From positions 1-51,968 of the forward strand of contig CAJXUN010000031.1 in NCBI GenBank assembly GCA_913061475.1: 51,968 bases of DNA, written 5' to 3'. Origin of the DNA: an uncultured Colwellia sp. (GTDB taxonomy: Bacteria; Pseudomonadota; Gammaproteobacteria; Enterobacterales; Alteromonadaceae). A program made the position numbers and the translations under genes. The stretch's first letter is position 1. Every line of letters starts with the position of its first letter. This document shows positions 1 to 10,305 of this stretch, piece after piece. The notes beneath the pieces are model-generated. The model made no database searches and was not told the DNA's origin. It worked only from the letters and a program-made list of their open reading frames with translations.

Positions 1-2
1 TG

Positions 3-68
3 GCAAATTATATATCACGTGCAAATGCTGCACTGATTGATTTAAACGACTTATTGAGTCAAGGGTAA
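3..68 (+). CDS. C-terminal end of an upstream protein, probably a TolC-type outer membrane efflux protein (partial)
   Basis: An open frame enters from the left edge and stops at TAA 66-68, giving 21 residues that end in ALIDLNDLLSQG. A tail of this kind, with alternating Ala, Leu and Asn followed by a short leucine run, resembles the last helix of TolC/NodT-like efflux proteins, but 21 residues cannot settle it. The stop lies only 6 bases before the next ATG at 75, so the two genes are probably cotranscribed. Confidence 0.4.
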   Translation, partial: ANYISRANAALIDLNDLLSQG

Positions 69-74
69 TAAAAC

Positions 75-842
75 ATGAAAAAAATAGCGCTAGCGGTAAC
101 ACTCGCATCAATTCTATCAGCTAATGTTCAAGCAGATGCTTTAGGTATCTATTTAGGTGGTCAACTATGGGACAACCAAGCCTCGGGTACATTAGGTGAT
201 GGCAGTTCACAAGTCGATTTTAATTTAGTTGATGAAAAACAAAATAGCTTTTTTATTGCCTTTGAGCATCCACTACCAATAATTCCTAATCTGCGTATAG
301 CCTCGACATCATTAGAAACCAGTGGTGTAACTACACTTACTACTGATTTTGAATTCGAAGATGAAACGTTTAGTAAAGATGCGATAGTTAATGCGAATTT
401 TAATGTCAGCTATGTTGATTACACTCTATATTATGAGTTGTTTGATAATGACATATTATCATTTGATTTTGGTTTGACTGGCCGTGATTTTGACGGCGAT
501 GTAACCCTTGCTGCGCAGGTAACGACAGACTCTGGCATAGTGACACAATCAGAGAGCATTGCGGTAACAGATATAGTACCTATGTTATATGTTGCGACTA
601 CTGTTGGTTTGCCATTAACCGGGTTAAATTTATATGCACAAGGTAACTTTTTATCATTTGATGATCATACGCTTTATGACTATGAAGTGGGAGTAAGCTA
701 CGAGCTTATTGATAACCTTGCGGTAGATGTAAATATTAATGCAGGCTATCGTGCGGTTAAGTTAGAGCTAGAAGACTTGAATGACTTATATACTAATATT
801 GAATTCGATGGTGTGTTCATTGGTACAACAATTCACTTCTAA
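75..842 (+). CDS. outer membrane beta-barrel protein, TIGR04219-like family
   Basis: A 255-residue protein with a typical signal peptide: a Lys-rich start, a hydrophobic core and cleavage after ANVQA at about residue 20. The mature part starts with ALGIYLGGQLW, alternates polar and hydrophobic residues and ends in an aromatic residue (TTIHF), the C-terminal signature of BAM-assembled outer membrane barrels. The opening glycine/tryptophan strand and the length suit the small TIGR04219-type family of Alteromonadales and Vibrionales, whose function is unknown. It directly follows the end of a probable efflux outer membrane gene and is closed by a strong terminator at 869-898. Confidence 0.7.
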   Translation: MKKIALAVTLASILSANVQADALGIYLGGQLWDNQASGTLGDGSSQVDFNLVDEKQNSFFIAFEHPLPIIPNLRIASTSLETSGVTTLTTDFEFEDETFSKDAIVNANFNVSYVDYTLYYELFDNDILSFDFGLTGRDFDGDVTLAAQVTTDSGIVTQSESIAVTDIVPMLYVATTVGLPLTGLNLYAQGNFLSFDDHTLYDYEVGVSYELIDNLAVDVNINAGYRAVKLELEDLNDLYTNIEFDGVFIGTTIHF

Positions 843-868
843 AACTTAATACTGAAAGTTCGTACAAG

Positions 869-898
869 GCAGGACTGAGTGATCAGTCCTGCTTTTTT
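869..898 (+). terminator. Rho-independent terminator after the beta-barrel gene
   Basis: A perfect 10-bp stem (GCAGGACTGA with TCAGTCCTGC) around a GTGA loop is followed by six T residues. It lies 27 bases after the stop codon at 842. Confidence 0.92.
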
Positions 899-1370
899 AT
901 TATCTGAAATATATTTATTGCGCTTGGCATATCCTATTACTATCAGCTAGGCATCAGAATATCTGCTTTGAAATAATTCTATGACTGTGACTATGACTAG
1001 AGATAGACCGCTTGTAAGTGCATAGTTCACTCAATTGAATTCACCAATTTAAATGCCGTTAGCTAGTTTATAGTACTGACTGATTGGATGAGCATTTGGG
1101 CACGTAATGGTGGTGTTAACCAAATTAATGTTAGGCGCGTTCGTGATCTGGTAAGTACTAATTCTACTCGTATTAGGGACGCTTAAAGCACATTTGTAGA
1201 AGCTCTGGTATCACGCACTTCATATCGGTTAAAGAGGTAGAACGCTCTATATTGAGTTATTAGCTTGAGGCCGTCATGAACTAGTTTGTTATTAAAATTG
1301 TTACTAGGCGCAGATGAAGGAGTAGATATTTAACGAACGAAACGCTTCACCGTCTCGGATTTGTATAGAT
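899..1370. other. gene-free stretch between two terminators
   Basis: About 470 bases with no convincing coding region on either strand. The longest ATG frame on the plus strand (1087-1188) gives 33 residues starting MSIWARNGGVN, without a clear ribosome binding site. It may be a decayed gene end, but I cannot name a parent. No tRNA-like fold or long inverted repeat was seen. Confidence 0.5.
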
Positions 1371-1406
1371 AATAAAAAAGCCATCAACATAATGTTGATG
1401 GCTTTT
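1371..1406 (-). terminator. Rho-independent terminator of the S8 protease gene
   Basis: Stem AGCCATCAAC (1379-1388) pairs with GTTGATGGCT (1394-1403). Read leftward it is followed by a T run (complement of 1371-1379). It lies 40 bases beyond the protease stop codon. A shorter T run on the plus side could make it partly bidirectional. Confidence 0.88.
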
Positions 1407-1445
1407 ACGTTTATAGATTTTTTACTAACAATCTACATTATAATA

Positions 1446-4400
1446 TTACGCTTTTTTACGGCGAGTAAATAACATAGGTGTAAGTAGTAACATTAACCAA
1501 CCGAATGAACCACTTGATTTCTTGTTAACAATTGAAGCTGAGGCAGTTGTTGTATCTGTATTGCCATTACCATCGTCGACTGTTAATTGAAAAGTAATCG
1601 TTTCATCTTTTGATACTTTTGGTGCTTCAAAGCTAAATGATGCTGCACTTGCGTCAAAGCTAACCGGAGTACCTGAAAGCTGAGTCCAAGCATAAGTTAA
1701 CGTATTAGCATTAGCATCTGAAGAGCTAGAACCATCAACAGTAACTGAACTTCCTTCTGTTGTAGATGAAAGTCCTGTAATTGCTGCTACTGGTGCTACT
1801 TCAATAACACCAAACGTGTAAGTAGACTCAGCTGTATTGCTGCCCAATGTATTCGTTAGGGTTACTTCATTATCCGTACTTGCAGTACGAGGAATTAAGT
1901 CAAAACCAACAGATAACATTTTAGTTGACTCGCCAACAGCACGAGTAATTGTCCAAGTAACTGTATTATCTGAAACAACGCCACCATTGTTAACATTAGC
2001 AATTTCTTGTCCAGCAGTAACTTCAGCAACTAAAGTGTAAACTTTATCACTGTTAGTAAAGTTAGGAGCAATTTCAAAAGCTACAGGGTGTGCTTCACCT
2101 GGTGTCATTGTTTGCACACCATTTTCTAGCTCTTCAGATACAGTTTCCACTACATCTGCTTCGCCTAAAGTGATTGACCAAGGTAAGACAAGACGAGTAT
2201 CTGCATCTTTTATTTCGATCAAGCCTGCAGTGTTTTCTGCGCCTTCCCAGTCTAGCGTCAAATCAAAATCTGAAGCATTTTGAGTTATTGTTGTAGTTAC
2301 AACTTCACTAATTGATGTCTCTACAAACTGAGTGGTAGAAACTTTAACATCTACAGCATCAGTTGCACCAGGTGCAGATGCAGTATAGGCATCAACAACA
2401 ACATAGTAAGTATCCGCAGGTAAATTAGTAAAAGAAACTAATTCATTCGAACTTGCACTACCACTTGAACCAATTCTAACAAATGACGAGTTTAATATAC
2501 GTAAATCAGCGTCAGGTGCTTCCGTAGAACTTGTAGAAAATACTGCTTGAGGTACTACAGCATCAAAAGTAATAGTGAAGTAGTCAAAACTACCATCTAG
2601 AACGGCTAATGTACGTTCCTCAATTACTTTAGCTTCATAAGTTGTAGTAGTAAGCGTACCTGTTAGTTCTTTAGATTTTAAACCTGTATAAGTAATTGAA
2701 CCATCAGCACGGTTAGCAACAATAGCAGCATCCGTAGGTAAGTTATCACCAGATGCTTGTACCATTACTGGTAAACGAGCGTCAGGGATACCTGCAGAAG
2801 TTAATGTTACATCACCAAAATTCCAAGTATTTACTGGAGCTTCGCTAACGTCAGCAGTAACTGTAATGGTTTGTGTTTCACCGGCTTTAATATCGAAACT
2901 TGCTGGTGTAACTGTTAACGCCATCTTGTTAGGAACTGGTGTAGTTGAAGGCGCTACAGGTGCTGTAGCAGGTGTGTTTGTTGTAACTGTCCAGCTAGCA
3001 TCCTTAGTTGCTGTAAAGGTACGAGTCCATGAACAAGTATCAATACATTTAGTGTTGGCCATCGAAGGAATATTTAACGACAAAGGAACGCCGGCAACAG
3101 CTGGATTTGCTTTCATATAGTTAGCGAAAGTTTCATCCATGACTAAACCAGTATTTGTTGCTAAATTAACACGAATACTACCAGAGCCCATATCAAATAC
3201 ATCAGCTGCTGTTTCGCCATCTTCTTTACGAACATCTGTAACAGCGGTAAGCATTAATGCTGATCGAATGTTATCAGGAGTCCAAGTTGGATGGGCTGAT
3301 TTTAACACTGCACCAGCACCTGAGGTATGAGGCGCTGACATTGAGGTACCTTGTAAGAAGGCATAATCAGCTGGAGCAGTACCTGTAACATCATGACCAA
3401 ATTGTTGATCAGAATATGCTGCGTAAATAGATACGCCAGGAGCTGTCACTGAAGGAGTCATGATATCTGCAACAGTGTTGTTAGGACCACGCGATGAGAA
3501 GCCTGCCATAACGTCAGCATCTTCAGGTGTGACTTCTAATTTTCCATCAGCCGCTGTAATAGTTGCTGTGTGGCCTGTACCAGATGCTAACCATGCACGT
3601 AAGGCATCGCCGTCTTCTTGGTTGATATGGATGCCAGGTACAACATAGACGTCGTTATTAACAGAGCCTGCACTTACATTACCAAGAACAAAGCCACCCG
3701 CACCACCAGCAGCAGCATTTATTGCTTTTGAAACACGGGCAATTGCACCACGGTCACAAACAACGATTTCACCGTTAAATGTATCAGCAGGGAAAGGTTG
3801 TAAACATTGTGCAGGATCGCCGTCAGGGTCGTTACTGTTAGTGTAATCACCAGCCCAAACGATACTTGCTGTAATACCGCCAGATGCACTCTTACCGTCA
3901 ATAGCTGCTAGTGCAGTGTCACCACCAGTAAAAGTGCCAATTTCTTTATCAAAAGCAACTTCACGACCGTGAGTAGAAGCACCTACAACAGTGTACCAAG
4001 GAGCATTTTTCGACGTTGTGTTTGCGTCTGGGCCGTCGTTACCTGCAGAAACAGCAGAGAATATGCCCGCTTCTTGTGCAGCTAAGAAGCCAAGCTCTGT
4101 TGAGCTTACCCATGGGTTACCACCACCACTGATTGAGTAGTTAAGTACATCTACGCCATCTGCTACCGCATCATCTAATGCTGCTATAATTGCCGCGCCA
4201 GGACAGCCAGAGTATGTATCGCCACGATCACCCGGATTACAAATTTGGTAAGCAACGATGTTTGCGTGTGGTGCTACACCAGAGATTTGACCAAATTCAA
4301 AGCCAGTTGTGTTGATACCGTCACCTTCAGCTTCACCTGTTTCAGGGTCAACTAAAGGAACATCTAGTAAAATATTACCACCAGCTGTACTTGCTGTATG

Positions 4401-5333
4401 TGAGCCATGTCCACCGTAATCTTCACCATTTTTTGCTGGAGGATTCTCACCAAATACAGCGGCATCGTCATAATTATCAGTAACTGATGCGTATGAACGC
4501 ACACCGATTAGTTTATCATTACACATTGACGCGAAATCGCCAGCACAGTCACCAACATAAACACCTGCGCCCCACGGGTTAGTGTGGTCATAACCATCAC
4601 CGCCAATATCAGCAAATGAAGCATGATCAGAGTTTACACCACTATCAATCACACCGATGATTACACCTTCACCCATGTTTATTGCTGTTGGGCCTTCACC
4701 TTCCCATACTTCTGTAGCACCGATGTGAATTGGACCTGTATCAGTATCCATATGCTCCATACGTTCACGTTCAACAAACTCAACACTACTTAAAACAGCT
4801 AATTTTTTAGCCTGCTCTTGAGTTAAGCGCAAAGCTAAACCATTTAACGCATTCTTATAATGATAAACAACTTCTACATCGTTACCTAGTTGATTTTTAG
4901 CTTGGCTAAGGAATTCTGACTGTTTAGTTGCAAGGTAATTTGCATACTGAATTGATTCTTTAGATTTGGTATCCAAACGCAATTCGTCACGAACTTGTTG
5001 TGATGACATTTTGCTTTTGGCTAATTTAGCAAATAAATCTTTTTTAGCGATTCTTGGATTAGTTGCAGCAAGTCCAGCAATGCTGCCGTCATATGTCGCT
5101 AGAGCCATATCTTTCAAGCGAACAATGTATGTGTATTGCCCTGCTGCTAGGTTCTCTTCAGCGATAAACTTTTTGTTATATTTGTTTGTAGCTACCTTTG
5201 AACCCGCAACTGGCTTAATATTATTTTGGGCTTCAAATGCAAGTGATTGACGTACGTCATTGACACTTGCCACTGAACTAAGGGTTACAGACATTAATGC
5301 TGTTGATACAGCTAATGCGACTTTATTTCTCAC
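1446..5333 (-). CDS. secreted S8 (subtilisin-like) serine protease with PA insert and GlyGly-CTERM-like tail
   Basis: A 1295-residue extracellular protease. In order: signal peptide (1-23), I9-type propeptide (about 65-195, with YTYIVRL), S8 catalytic domain, fibronectin-like/Ig-like beta domains, a PKD-like domain (about 1180-1265, YAWTQLSG and LTVDDGNGN) and a C-terminal anchor. The catalytic residues are present: Asp230 in VIDSGV, His309 in GHGSHTAS, Asn432 in SAGNDGP and Ser664 in GTSMSAPH. A protease-associated domain (about 485-595) interrupts the catalytic domain. The tail has Ser-Gly, Gly-Trp, a hydrophobic stretch (WLMLLLTPMLF) and RRKK. This matches the GlyGly-CTERM/rhombosortase sorting pattern with Ser-Gly in place of Gly-Gly. 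The start is GTG at 5333, with AAGGAGA about 7 bases upstream. It is probably exported by the T2SS encoded nearby. The substrate is unknown. Confidence 0.93.
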   Translation of the reverse strand: MRNKVALAVSTALMSVTLSSVASVNDVRQSLAFEAQNNIKPVAGSKVATNKYNKKFIAEENLAAGQYTYIVRLKDMALATYDGSIAGLAATNPRIAKKDLFAKLAKSKMSSQQVRDELRLDTKSKESIQYANYLATKQSEFLSQAKNQLGNDVEVVYHYKNALNGLALRLTQEQAKKLAVLSSVEFVERERMEHMDTDTGPIHIGATEVWEGEGPTAINMGEGVIIGVIDSGVNSDHASFADIGGDGYDHTNPWGAGVYVGDCAGDFASMCNDKLIGVRSYASVTDNYDDAAVFGENPPAKNGEDYGGHGSHTASTAGGNILLDVPLVDPETGEAEGDGINTTGFEFGQISGVAPHANIVAYQICNPGDRGDTYSGCPGAAIIAALDDAVADGVDVLNYSISGGGNPWVSSTELGFLAAQEAGIFSAVSAGNDGPDANTTSKNAPWYTVVGASTHGREVAFDKEIGTFTGGDTALAAIDGKSASGGITASIVWAGDYTNSNDPDGDPAQCLQPFPADTFNGEIVVCDRGAIARVSKAINAAAGGAGGFVLGNVSAGSVNNDVYVVPGIHINQEDGDALRAWLASGTGHTATITAADGKLEVTPEDADVMAGFSSRGPNNTVADIMTPSVTAPGVSIYAAYSDQQFGHDVTGTAPADYAFLQGTSMSAPHTSGAGAVLKSAHPTWTPDNIRSALMLTAVTDVRKEDGETAADVFDMGSGSIRVNLATNTGLVMDETFANYMKANPAVAGVPLSLNIPSMANTKCIDTCSWTRTFTATKDASWTVTTNTPATAPVAPSTTPVPNKMALTVTPASFDIKAGETQTITVTADVSEAPVNTWNFGDVTLTSAGIPDARLPVMVQASGDNLPTDAAIVANRADGSITYTGLKSKELTGTLTTTTYEAKVIEERTLAVLDGSFDYFTITFDAVVPQAVFSTSSTEAPDADLRILNSSFVRIGSSGSASSNELVSFTNLPADTYYVVVDAYTASAPGATDAVDVKVSTTQFVETSISEVVTTTITQNASDFDLTLDWEGAENTAGLIEIKDADTRLVLPWSITLGEADVVETVSEELENGVQTMTPGEAHPVAFEIAPNFTNSDKVYTLVAEVTAGQEIANVNNGGVVSDNTVTWTITRAVGESTKMLSVGFDLIPRTASTDNEVTLTNTLGSNTAESTYTFGVIEVAPVAAITGLSSTTEGSSVTVDGSSSSDANANTLTYAWTQLSGTPVSFDASAASFSFEAPKVSKDETITFQLTVDDGNGNTDTTTASASIVNKKSSGSFGWLMLLLTPMLFTRRKKA

Positions 5334-5758
5334 GAATAATCTCCTTTGCGCTATGGGAGCGCACTTTATTATTTTTTGCTGATTTATAATTGTAATATCA
5401 TGATGTCAGCTAGTATTTATTGATTCTTAAATGTTTAGAATTTGAGAGCAATTCAATAACTCGCAATAATGCGAGGCTTTAACATAGCACATGTAAAGAT
5501 AATGTAAATAACTTGTCAGCAAAGCTTTGCTTAAATATGGAGATCTGCTTTAAAAGTGGAAAATAGTGTTTACAGGTGGTGTGTTTTTAAAGGTATTTTC
5601 TCTTTTGAAAGTCACTTTTTAGCTCTGAGGTAATCGCGGGTGAAAATTTTTCAGGAAATTGTATGAATGATTGAAAAGGATAATGAGGAAGTAAATGCAC
5701 AAACTTGACCTGATATAGGCTTGAAGTGTTACCTTCAGGCCTATGTTCATGTTGTCAA
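5334..5758. other. intergenic region upstream of the protease and downstream of hslO
   Basis: About 425 bases without a supported gene. It must contain the protease promoter (leftward). An imperfect hairpin at about 5712-5744 (ATAGGC...GCCTAT arms) follows hslO and may end its transcript, but there is no T run. Confidence 0.5.
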
Positions 5759-6622
5759 TTAATGGCTATTGTCATTAATAAATTGTTCAAGTGCATGACG
5801 TTCAAATTTATAGGTTGTTATACAATAATCACAGGTCATAGACACGCTGCCTTGCTCGGCAATAATACTTTCGAGTTCGCTAGGCGCAATTTGTGAAATA
5901 GCACTTAAGCATTTATCTTCTGAACAACTGCATTGATAGCTAACGGCTTGAGGCTCAAACAGTCGAACTTCTTCCTGATGATATAATCGATAAAGCAGAT
6001 CTTCATTAGTTACTGAAAAGATCTCTTCAGGTTTTATAGTATTAGTTAATTGGCACAAGTGCTCAAAATCCGCTTGCTGTTTTTCCTTATCACCGGCATC
6101 CGGTAGCAACTGAATTAATGTTCCGGCTATTTGTGAGGTTTTTTCGTCGCTAAATAGCCAAATTTTTGTCGGAATTTGCTCAGACACTTCAAAGTAGTGC
6201 GCTAAACATTGTGCTAACGTGTCTTGTTCTAGCGCCACGACACCTTGATAGGGCTCACCATTTTTTGGACGAATAGTGATAACCATATTACCTTTGCCTA
6301 TTAAGTCTTTTAAGGTAGTAGCATCGGTGTCGCTAGCCATACGAGCAATTCCACGCATTTCCTGCTCATTATTGCCATTAACTGCCATATAACCTACAGG
6401 GCCATCACCTTGAAGTTGCACAGCAATTTCGCCTTCAAACTTTAAGGTTGCTGTTAATAAGCAGGTTGCCGCGACTAATTCGCCTAATAGTTGTTTTACA
6501 CCTAGAGGGTAATCATGTGGAGCAACAATTTCTTGAAAGGTTTGGCTTAAATTAACCAACTCGCCTCGTGCATGTAGGTTATCGAATAAATAACGATTTA
6601 AGATATCTGTTTGCATTGTCAC
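5759..6622 (-). CDS. hslO: Hsp33, redox-activated holdase chaperone
   Basis: A 287-residue cytoplasmic chaperone that is inactive when reduced and holds unfolding proteins during oxidative stress. The N-terminal folding domain starts with the usual RYLFDN motif. The C-terminal zinc switch is intact: CSC at residues 231/233 and CDYC at 264/267, the family CxC-x(27-32)-CxxC pattern. An additional Cys238 lies between the pairs. The start is GTG at 6622, preceded by AAGGA about 8 bases upstream. ATG at 6616 is the alternative but is 14 bases from that site. Only three bases separate it from the hslR stop, so the two form an operon as in E. coli. Confidence 0.97.
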   Translation of the reverse strand: MTMQTDILNRYLFDNLHARGELVNLSQTFQEIVAPHDYPLGVKQLLGELVAATCLLTATLKFEGEIAVQLQGDGPVGYMAVNGNNEQEMRGIARMASDTDATTLKDLIGKGNMVITIRPKNGEPYQGVVALEQDTLAQCLAHYFEVSEQIPTKIWLFSDEKTSQIAGTLIQLLPDAGDKEKQQADFEHLCQLTNTIKPEEIFSVTNEDLLYRLYHQEEVRLFEPQAVSYQCSCSEDKCLSAISQIAPSELESIIAEQGSVSMTCDYCITTYKFERHALEQFINDNSH

Positions 6623-6625
6623 TGG

Positions 6626-7039
6626 TTATATCCTTTCTTTTAAATGCCGAATTTGTCGGCGTTGCTTTTTATCGGGTTTACTGTCACTAGCAGGACTTAG
6701 CAAAATCCCTTGCTTACGCGCTAAATTATTTTTTTCACGTGTTTGAATACTTTCAGAGGTTTCTTGATAAAGCGTTTGTGCGAAACTGGCATCTCGACGT
6801 TTATCGGCTAATGCAATAACAATGACGTGTTTTTCTTCAAACCCTTGTCTTATGGTAATACGGTCATCTAAGGCAACGGTTTTTCCTGATTTAGTCCGTT
6901 GACCATTGTAAAATACTTTGCCGCCATCGATCATTTGTTTTGCAATCGCTCTGGTTTTATAAAATCGCGCCGCCCATAGCCACTTATCTAATCGGGTTGA
7001 CTGATTGGTTTCAGTATTGTTAACGTTAGGTTTAGCCAT
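6626..7039 (-). CDS. hslR: Hsp15, ribosome-associated S4-domain heat shock protein
   Basis: This binds free 50S subunits carrying a stalled peptidyl-tRNA and helps recycle them. An S4 RNA-binding domain covers most of the first half (TRLDKWLWAARFYKTR, then GGKVFYNGQ), followed by a basic C-terminal tail ending KKQRRQIRHLKERI. I place the start at ATG 7039 (MAKPNVN), giving 137 residues, close to the E. coli length of 133. The open frame extends 17 codons further upstream, but that segment (MLTFGNFIMPVLR) is not expected in the family, and GAGGA lies upstream of 7039. hslO follows directly. Confidence 0.95.
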   Translation of the reverse strand: MAKPNVNNTETNQSTRLDKWLWAARFYKTRAIAKQMIDGGKVFYNGQRTKSGKTVALDDRITIRQGFEEKHVIVIALADKRRDASFAQTLYQETSESIQTREKNNLARKQGILLSPASDSKPDKKQRRQIRHLKERI

Positions 7040-7241
7040 GGTTATGCTTATCCTCAATACAGGCATTATAAAATTGCCGAAAGTTAACATAACGGTAATG
7101 TTTACGCTAGTTAGAATGCATTTCTTTACATTTTGTTAACTATTTTTCACTAAAAAATAATATGACGTCTTGTTGCCAAGCTTCGGGTCAAGTATCATCA
7201 AAGAGAATTGAAATTTCCAGATAATAAAAAAATTATAAAAA

Positions 7242-8198
7242 ATGCCATTATCGAATAATCTATCAAGCACGTTTGAACAGCTATCTAAGCTTCCCCAAAG
7301 AAAAATTACTCAGGTAATTATCCTGGTGCTGATTAGCTATATTGCCTTTTTGTTTGCGCAACTCACTTGGTTGACGCTATCTGAGCCTGCGCATAATACA
7401 GGTGCAAAATTAAATAACCCATCATTGACTTCTGCGACTCAGCAAGAGCAAATCAGTGTGCGGGCGATCCAATCACTTAATCTTTTTGGTGCTTTTTCTC
7501 AAACTAAAAAAGAGGAAGTAGCAGAGGTGGTCATCGAAGATGCACCTGAAACGCGTTTAAAGTTAACTTTAACCGGTGTTGTTGCCAGTAATGATAAGGC
7601 GACCGCTGGCGCTATTATTGAAAGTGCTGGTAAACAAGAAACTTATAGTATTGGTGAAAACATTAAAGGTACGCGGGCGGTTTTAGAAAATGTTTTTAAC
7701 GATCGCGTGTTATTAAAAGTATCAGGGCGCCTAGAAACCCTAATGTTTGAAGGCTTAGTCTTTGATAAAAATGTTAAGCCGGTTATATCAAACAGTACCA
7801 GAGATAGGCCTCAAACAACGAAAATATCTCGAGGAGATTTATCATCCCCTAACATTGTTGATCAACGCGATAATAGAGAACTAACCAATGCAACTAAATC
7901 GCTGCAACAAGAACTGAATGACGATCCGGGTAAAATTACTGACTATTTGAAAATTTCTCCAAAACGAGAAAATGGTAAAATTTCTGGCTATCGAATAATG
8001 CCAGGAAAAGATCCAACTTTCTTTGAAAGTGCGGGTCTTAAGACCGGTGATGTTGCAATACAAATGAATGGTTTTGATTTAACCGCGCCTAGAGAGGCAG
8101 CTCAAGCGCTACAATCTTTAAAAGAACAACGCGAAGTTTCGCTGTTACTTGATCGTAATGGTGATATGACAGAAATACTTTTCAGTATCGATAATTAG
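7242..8198 (+). CDS. gspC: GspC, type II secretion inner membrane platform protein with PDZ domain
   Basis: A 318-residue inner membrane protein linking the cytoplasmic-membrane platform to the secretin GspD. It has a short cytoplasmic N-terminus, one membrane segment (about 23-46, VIILVLISYIAFLFAQ), a periplasmic linker, the HR domain (about 105-170, KLTLTGVVA...) that contacts the GspD N0 domain, and a C-terminal PDZ domain (about 235-315, with FFESAGLKTGDVAIQMNG). It is the first gene of a 12-gene operon. No strong Shine-Dalgarno precedes the ATG. Confidence 0.96.
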   Translation: MPLSNNLSSTFEQLSKLPQRKITQVIILVLISYIAFLFAQLTWLTLSEPAHNTGAKLNNPSLTSATQQEQISVRAIQSLNLFGAFSQTKKEEVAEVVIEDAPETRLKLTLTGVVASNDKATAGAIIESAGKQETYSIGENIKGTRAVLENVFNDRVLLKVSGRLETLMFEGLVFDKNVKPVISNSTRDRPQTTKISRGDLSSPNIVDQRDNRELTNATKSLQQELNDDPGKITDYLKISPKRENGKISGYRIMPGKDPTFFESAGLKTGDVAIQMNGFDLTAPREAAQALQSLKEQREVSLLLDRNGDMTEILFSIDN

Positions 8199-8215
8199 AA
8201 TAAAAGGAATAAACC

Positions 8216-10303
8216 ATGCGCAAATTATTAAGCGCACCTTGGTATAAGCGTAGCTTGACCGGGGTTGTTACAGCAGTTTTACTCAATAGTGTTTTGCTCT
8301 CTACAAATATAAATGCCGCTGAATATTCACCCAATTTCAAGGGCACAGAAATTGCTGAATTTATTAATATTGTCGGTAAAAACTTAAGAAAAACCATGAT
8401 CGTTGATCCTAACGTACGCGGTAAAGTTAACGTCCGTAGTTATGACTTACTGACTGAAAAGCAATATTATCAATTCTTCCTAAATGTGCTCGAAGTCTAT
8501 GGTTTTTCCGCTGTTGAAATGGAAAATAATGTTGTCAAAATTATTCGTAATAAAGACGCGAAAACTTCTTCAATACCCGTAGTAGGAAATGAAAACCCTG
8601 GTGCTGGTGATGAAATGGTGACACGGGTTGTTGAAGTTAAAAACGTTACTGTGCGTGAACTTACTCCATTGCTTCGCCAACTATCTGATCAAGCGGGTGG
8701 GGGTAACGTGGTTAATTACGATCCTGCTAACGTTATTATGTTGACCGGTACTGCTGCAGTAGTAAATCGTCTAGTACAAATCATTGAACGTGTTGATAAA
8801 GCCGGTGACCAAGATGTGCAAATCATCAGCCTAAAATATGCCTCAGCCGGTGAAATGGTGCGTATTATTGAAGCCATGAATAAATCAGATCAAGGTAAAG
8901 GCTCAGGTACACCCACTTTCCTAATTCCTAAAATTGTTGCCGATGAACGTACTAATAGCGTTATCGTCAGTGGCGAAGTAAAAGCTCGTGAACGTGTTGC
9001 TCGATTAGTGTCGCGCTTAGATAGTGAGCTGGAGTCTAACGGTAATACCCGAGTTTATCATTTGAAGTATGCCAAATCAGAAGATATGGTGAAAGTGTTA
9101 CAAGGGGTGAGTGAATCAATTGAAGCGGACTCCTCGGGCGGAAAATCGTCATCAAGAAAAAATCAAAGTCGTAATGTCAGTATTGACGCCCATGAAGACA
9201 CTAATACCTTAGTTATCACGGCTGAGCCTGATATGTTGCGCTCTCTTGAAGCGGTTATTCGCCAATTAGATATTCGCCGTGCACAAGTACTGATTGAAGC
9301 CATTATCGTTGAAGTATTTGAAGGTGATGGTGTTAATTTAGGTGTGCAATGGTTTCACGAATCAGGCGCTATGACACAGTTTACTAATGGTGTTACGCCA
9401 ATAAGTGCAGTGGCAGCCGCAGGTGAAGCGGCACGTTCAACACCTGGAACAAAGGGGTCAACGGTCACATCCGAAAATGGCGCTATTACGGTTAATCCAG
9501 ATCAACCTGATACAAAAGGTGACTATAGTTTAGCTGCTCAAGTGTTAGGTTCGGTGAGTGGTACGCTGTTTGGTATCGTTAAAAATGATTGGGGCGCAAT
9601 CATTCAAGCGGTAAGTTCAGATACAAATTCTAACTTACTCTCAACACCTAGTATTACCACGCTTGATAATGAAGAAGCTTACTTTATTGTTGGCCAAGAG
9701 GTTCCTATTATTACTGGCTCTCAAACCGGCAGCAATAACAGTAATCCATTCCAAACCGTTGAACGCCAAGAAATTGGCATCAAATTAAAAGTCACACCAC
9801 AAATTAACGAAGGTAGCGGTGTGCAGTTAACCATTGAGCAAGAAGTTTCTTCGGTCAGTGGTGCCACCGGTGTTGATATTTCAATTAACAAGCGCGAAAT
9901 TAAAACCACGGTAATGGCAGATGACGGCGCTACGGTTATTTTAGGTGGTTTGATTGATGAAGATGTACAAGAAAGTGTGCAGAAAGTCCCTTTACTTGGC
10001 GATATTCCATTTATCGGACATTTATTCAAATCAACCAGTAACACTAAACGTAAGCGTAATTTGATGGTGTTTTTAAGACCGACAATTGTTCGTGACGGTA
10101 AGTTAATGAATGATATTAGTAAAGAAAAATACAACTACATTCGCGCGCTGGAAATTGAAAAGAAAGAAGCCGGTCTTGAGCTGATGTCTGATGAAAAGTT
10201 ACCTATTCTGCCAAAATGGAATGACGAGCTTTCGTTACCACCGTCATTTGATGAATATATGCAAAAGCGCGATGAAGCCAAGTCGTCGGATGAAAACGAA
10301 TAG
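8216..10303 (+). CDS. gspD: GspD, type II secretion system secretin
   Basis: A 695-residue outer membrane channel subunit. A signal peptide ending at about residue 35 (NINA) is followed by the N0 domain ([21 protein letters not shown]), N1-N3 repeats (for example [19 protein letters not shown]) and the C-terminal secretin domain with VPIITGSQ, the amphipathic lip and [14 protein letters not shown] near the end. After the secretin domain comes an acidic/charged S-domain-like tail. No pilotin gene (gspS) is seen in the cluster. It lies 17 bases after gspC, and gspE starts two bases after its stop. Confidence 0.97.
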   Translation: MRKLLSAPWYKRSLTGVVTAVLLNSVLLSTNINAAEYSPNFKGTEIAEFINIVGKNLRKTMIVDPNVRGKVNVRSYDLLTEKQYYQFFLNVLEVYGFSAVEMENNVVKIIRNKDAKTSSIPVVGNENPGAGDEMVTRVVEVKNVTVRELTPLLRQLSDQAGGGNVVNYDPANVIMLTGTAAVVNRLVQIIERVDKAGDQDVQIISLKYASAGEMVRIIEAMNKSDQGKGSGTPTFLIPKIVADERTNSVIVSGEVKARERVARLVSRLDSELESNGNTRVYHLKYAKSEDMVKVLQGVSESIEADSSGGKSSSRKNQSRNVSIDAHEDTNTLVITAEPDMLRSLEAVIRQLDIRRAQVLIEAIIVEVFEGDGVNLGVQWFHESGAMTQFTNGVTPISAVAAAGEAARSTPGTKGSTVTSENGAITVNPDQPDTKGDYSLAAQVLGSVSGTLFGIVKNDWGAIIQAVSSDTNSNLLSTPSITTLDNEEAYFIVGQEVPIITGSQTGSNNSNPFQTVERQEIGIKLKVTPQINEGSGVQLTIEQEVSSVSGATGVDISINKREIKTTVMADDGATVILGGLIDEDVQESVQKVPLLGDIPFIGHLFKSTSNTKRKRNLMVFLRPTIVRDGKLMNDISKEKYNYIRALEIEKKEAGLELMSDEKLPILPKWNDELSLPPSFDEYMQKRDEAKSSDENE

Positions 10304-10305
10304 TT

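Noticed and set aside
1087-1188. 33-codon frame with a faint resemblance to a DNA-binding N-terminus
   Set aside because: Too short, no ribosome site and no continuation in other frames that would make a convincing pseudogene.
1837-5250. Several open frames of 60-94 codons on the plus strand opposite the protease
   Set aside because: They lie antisense to a well-supported gene, with no ribosome sites or domains; they are shadows of its codon use.
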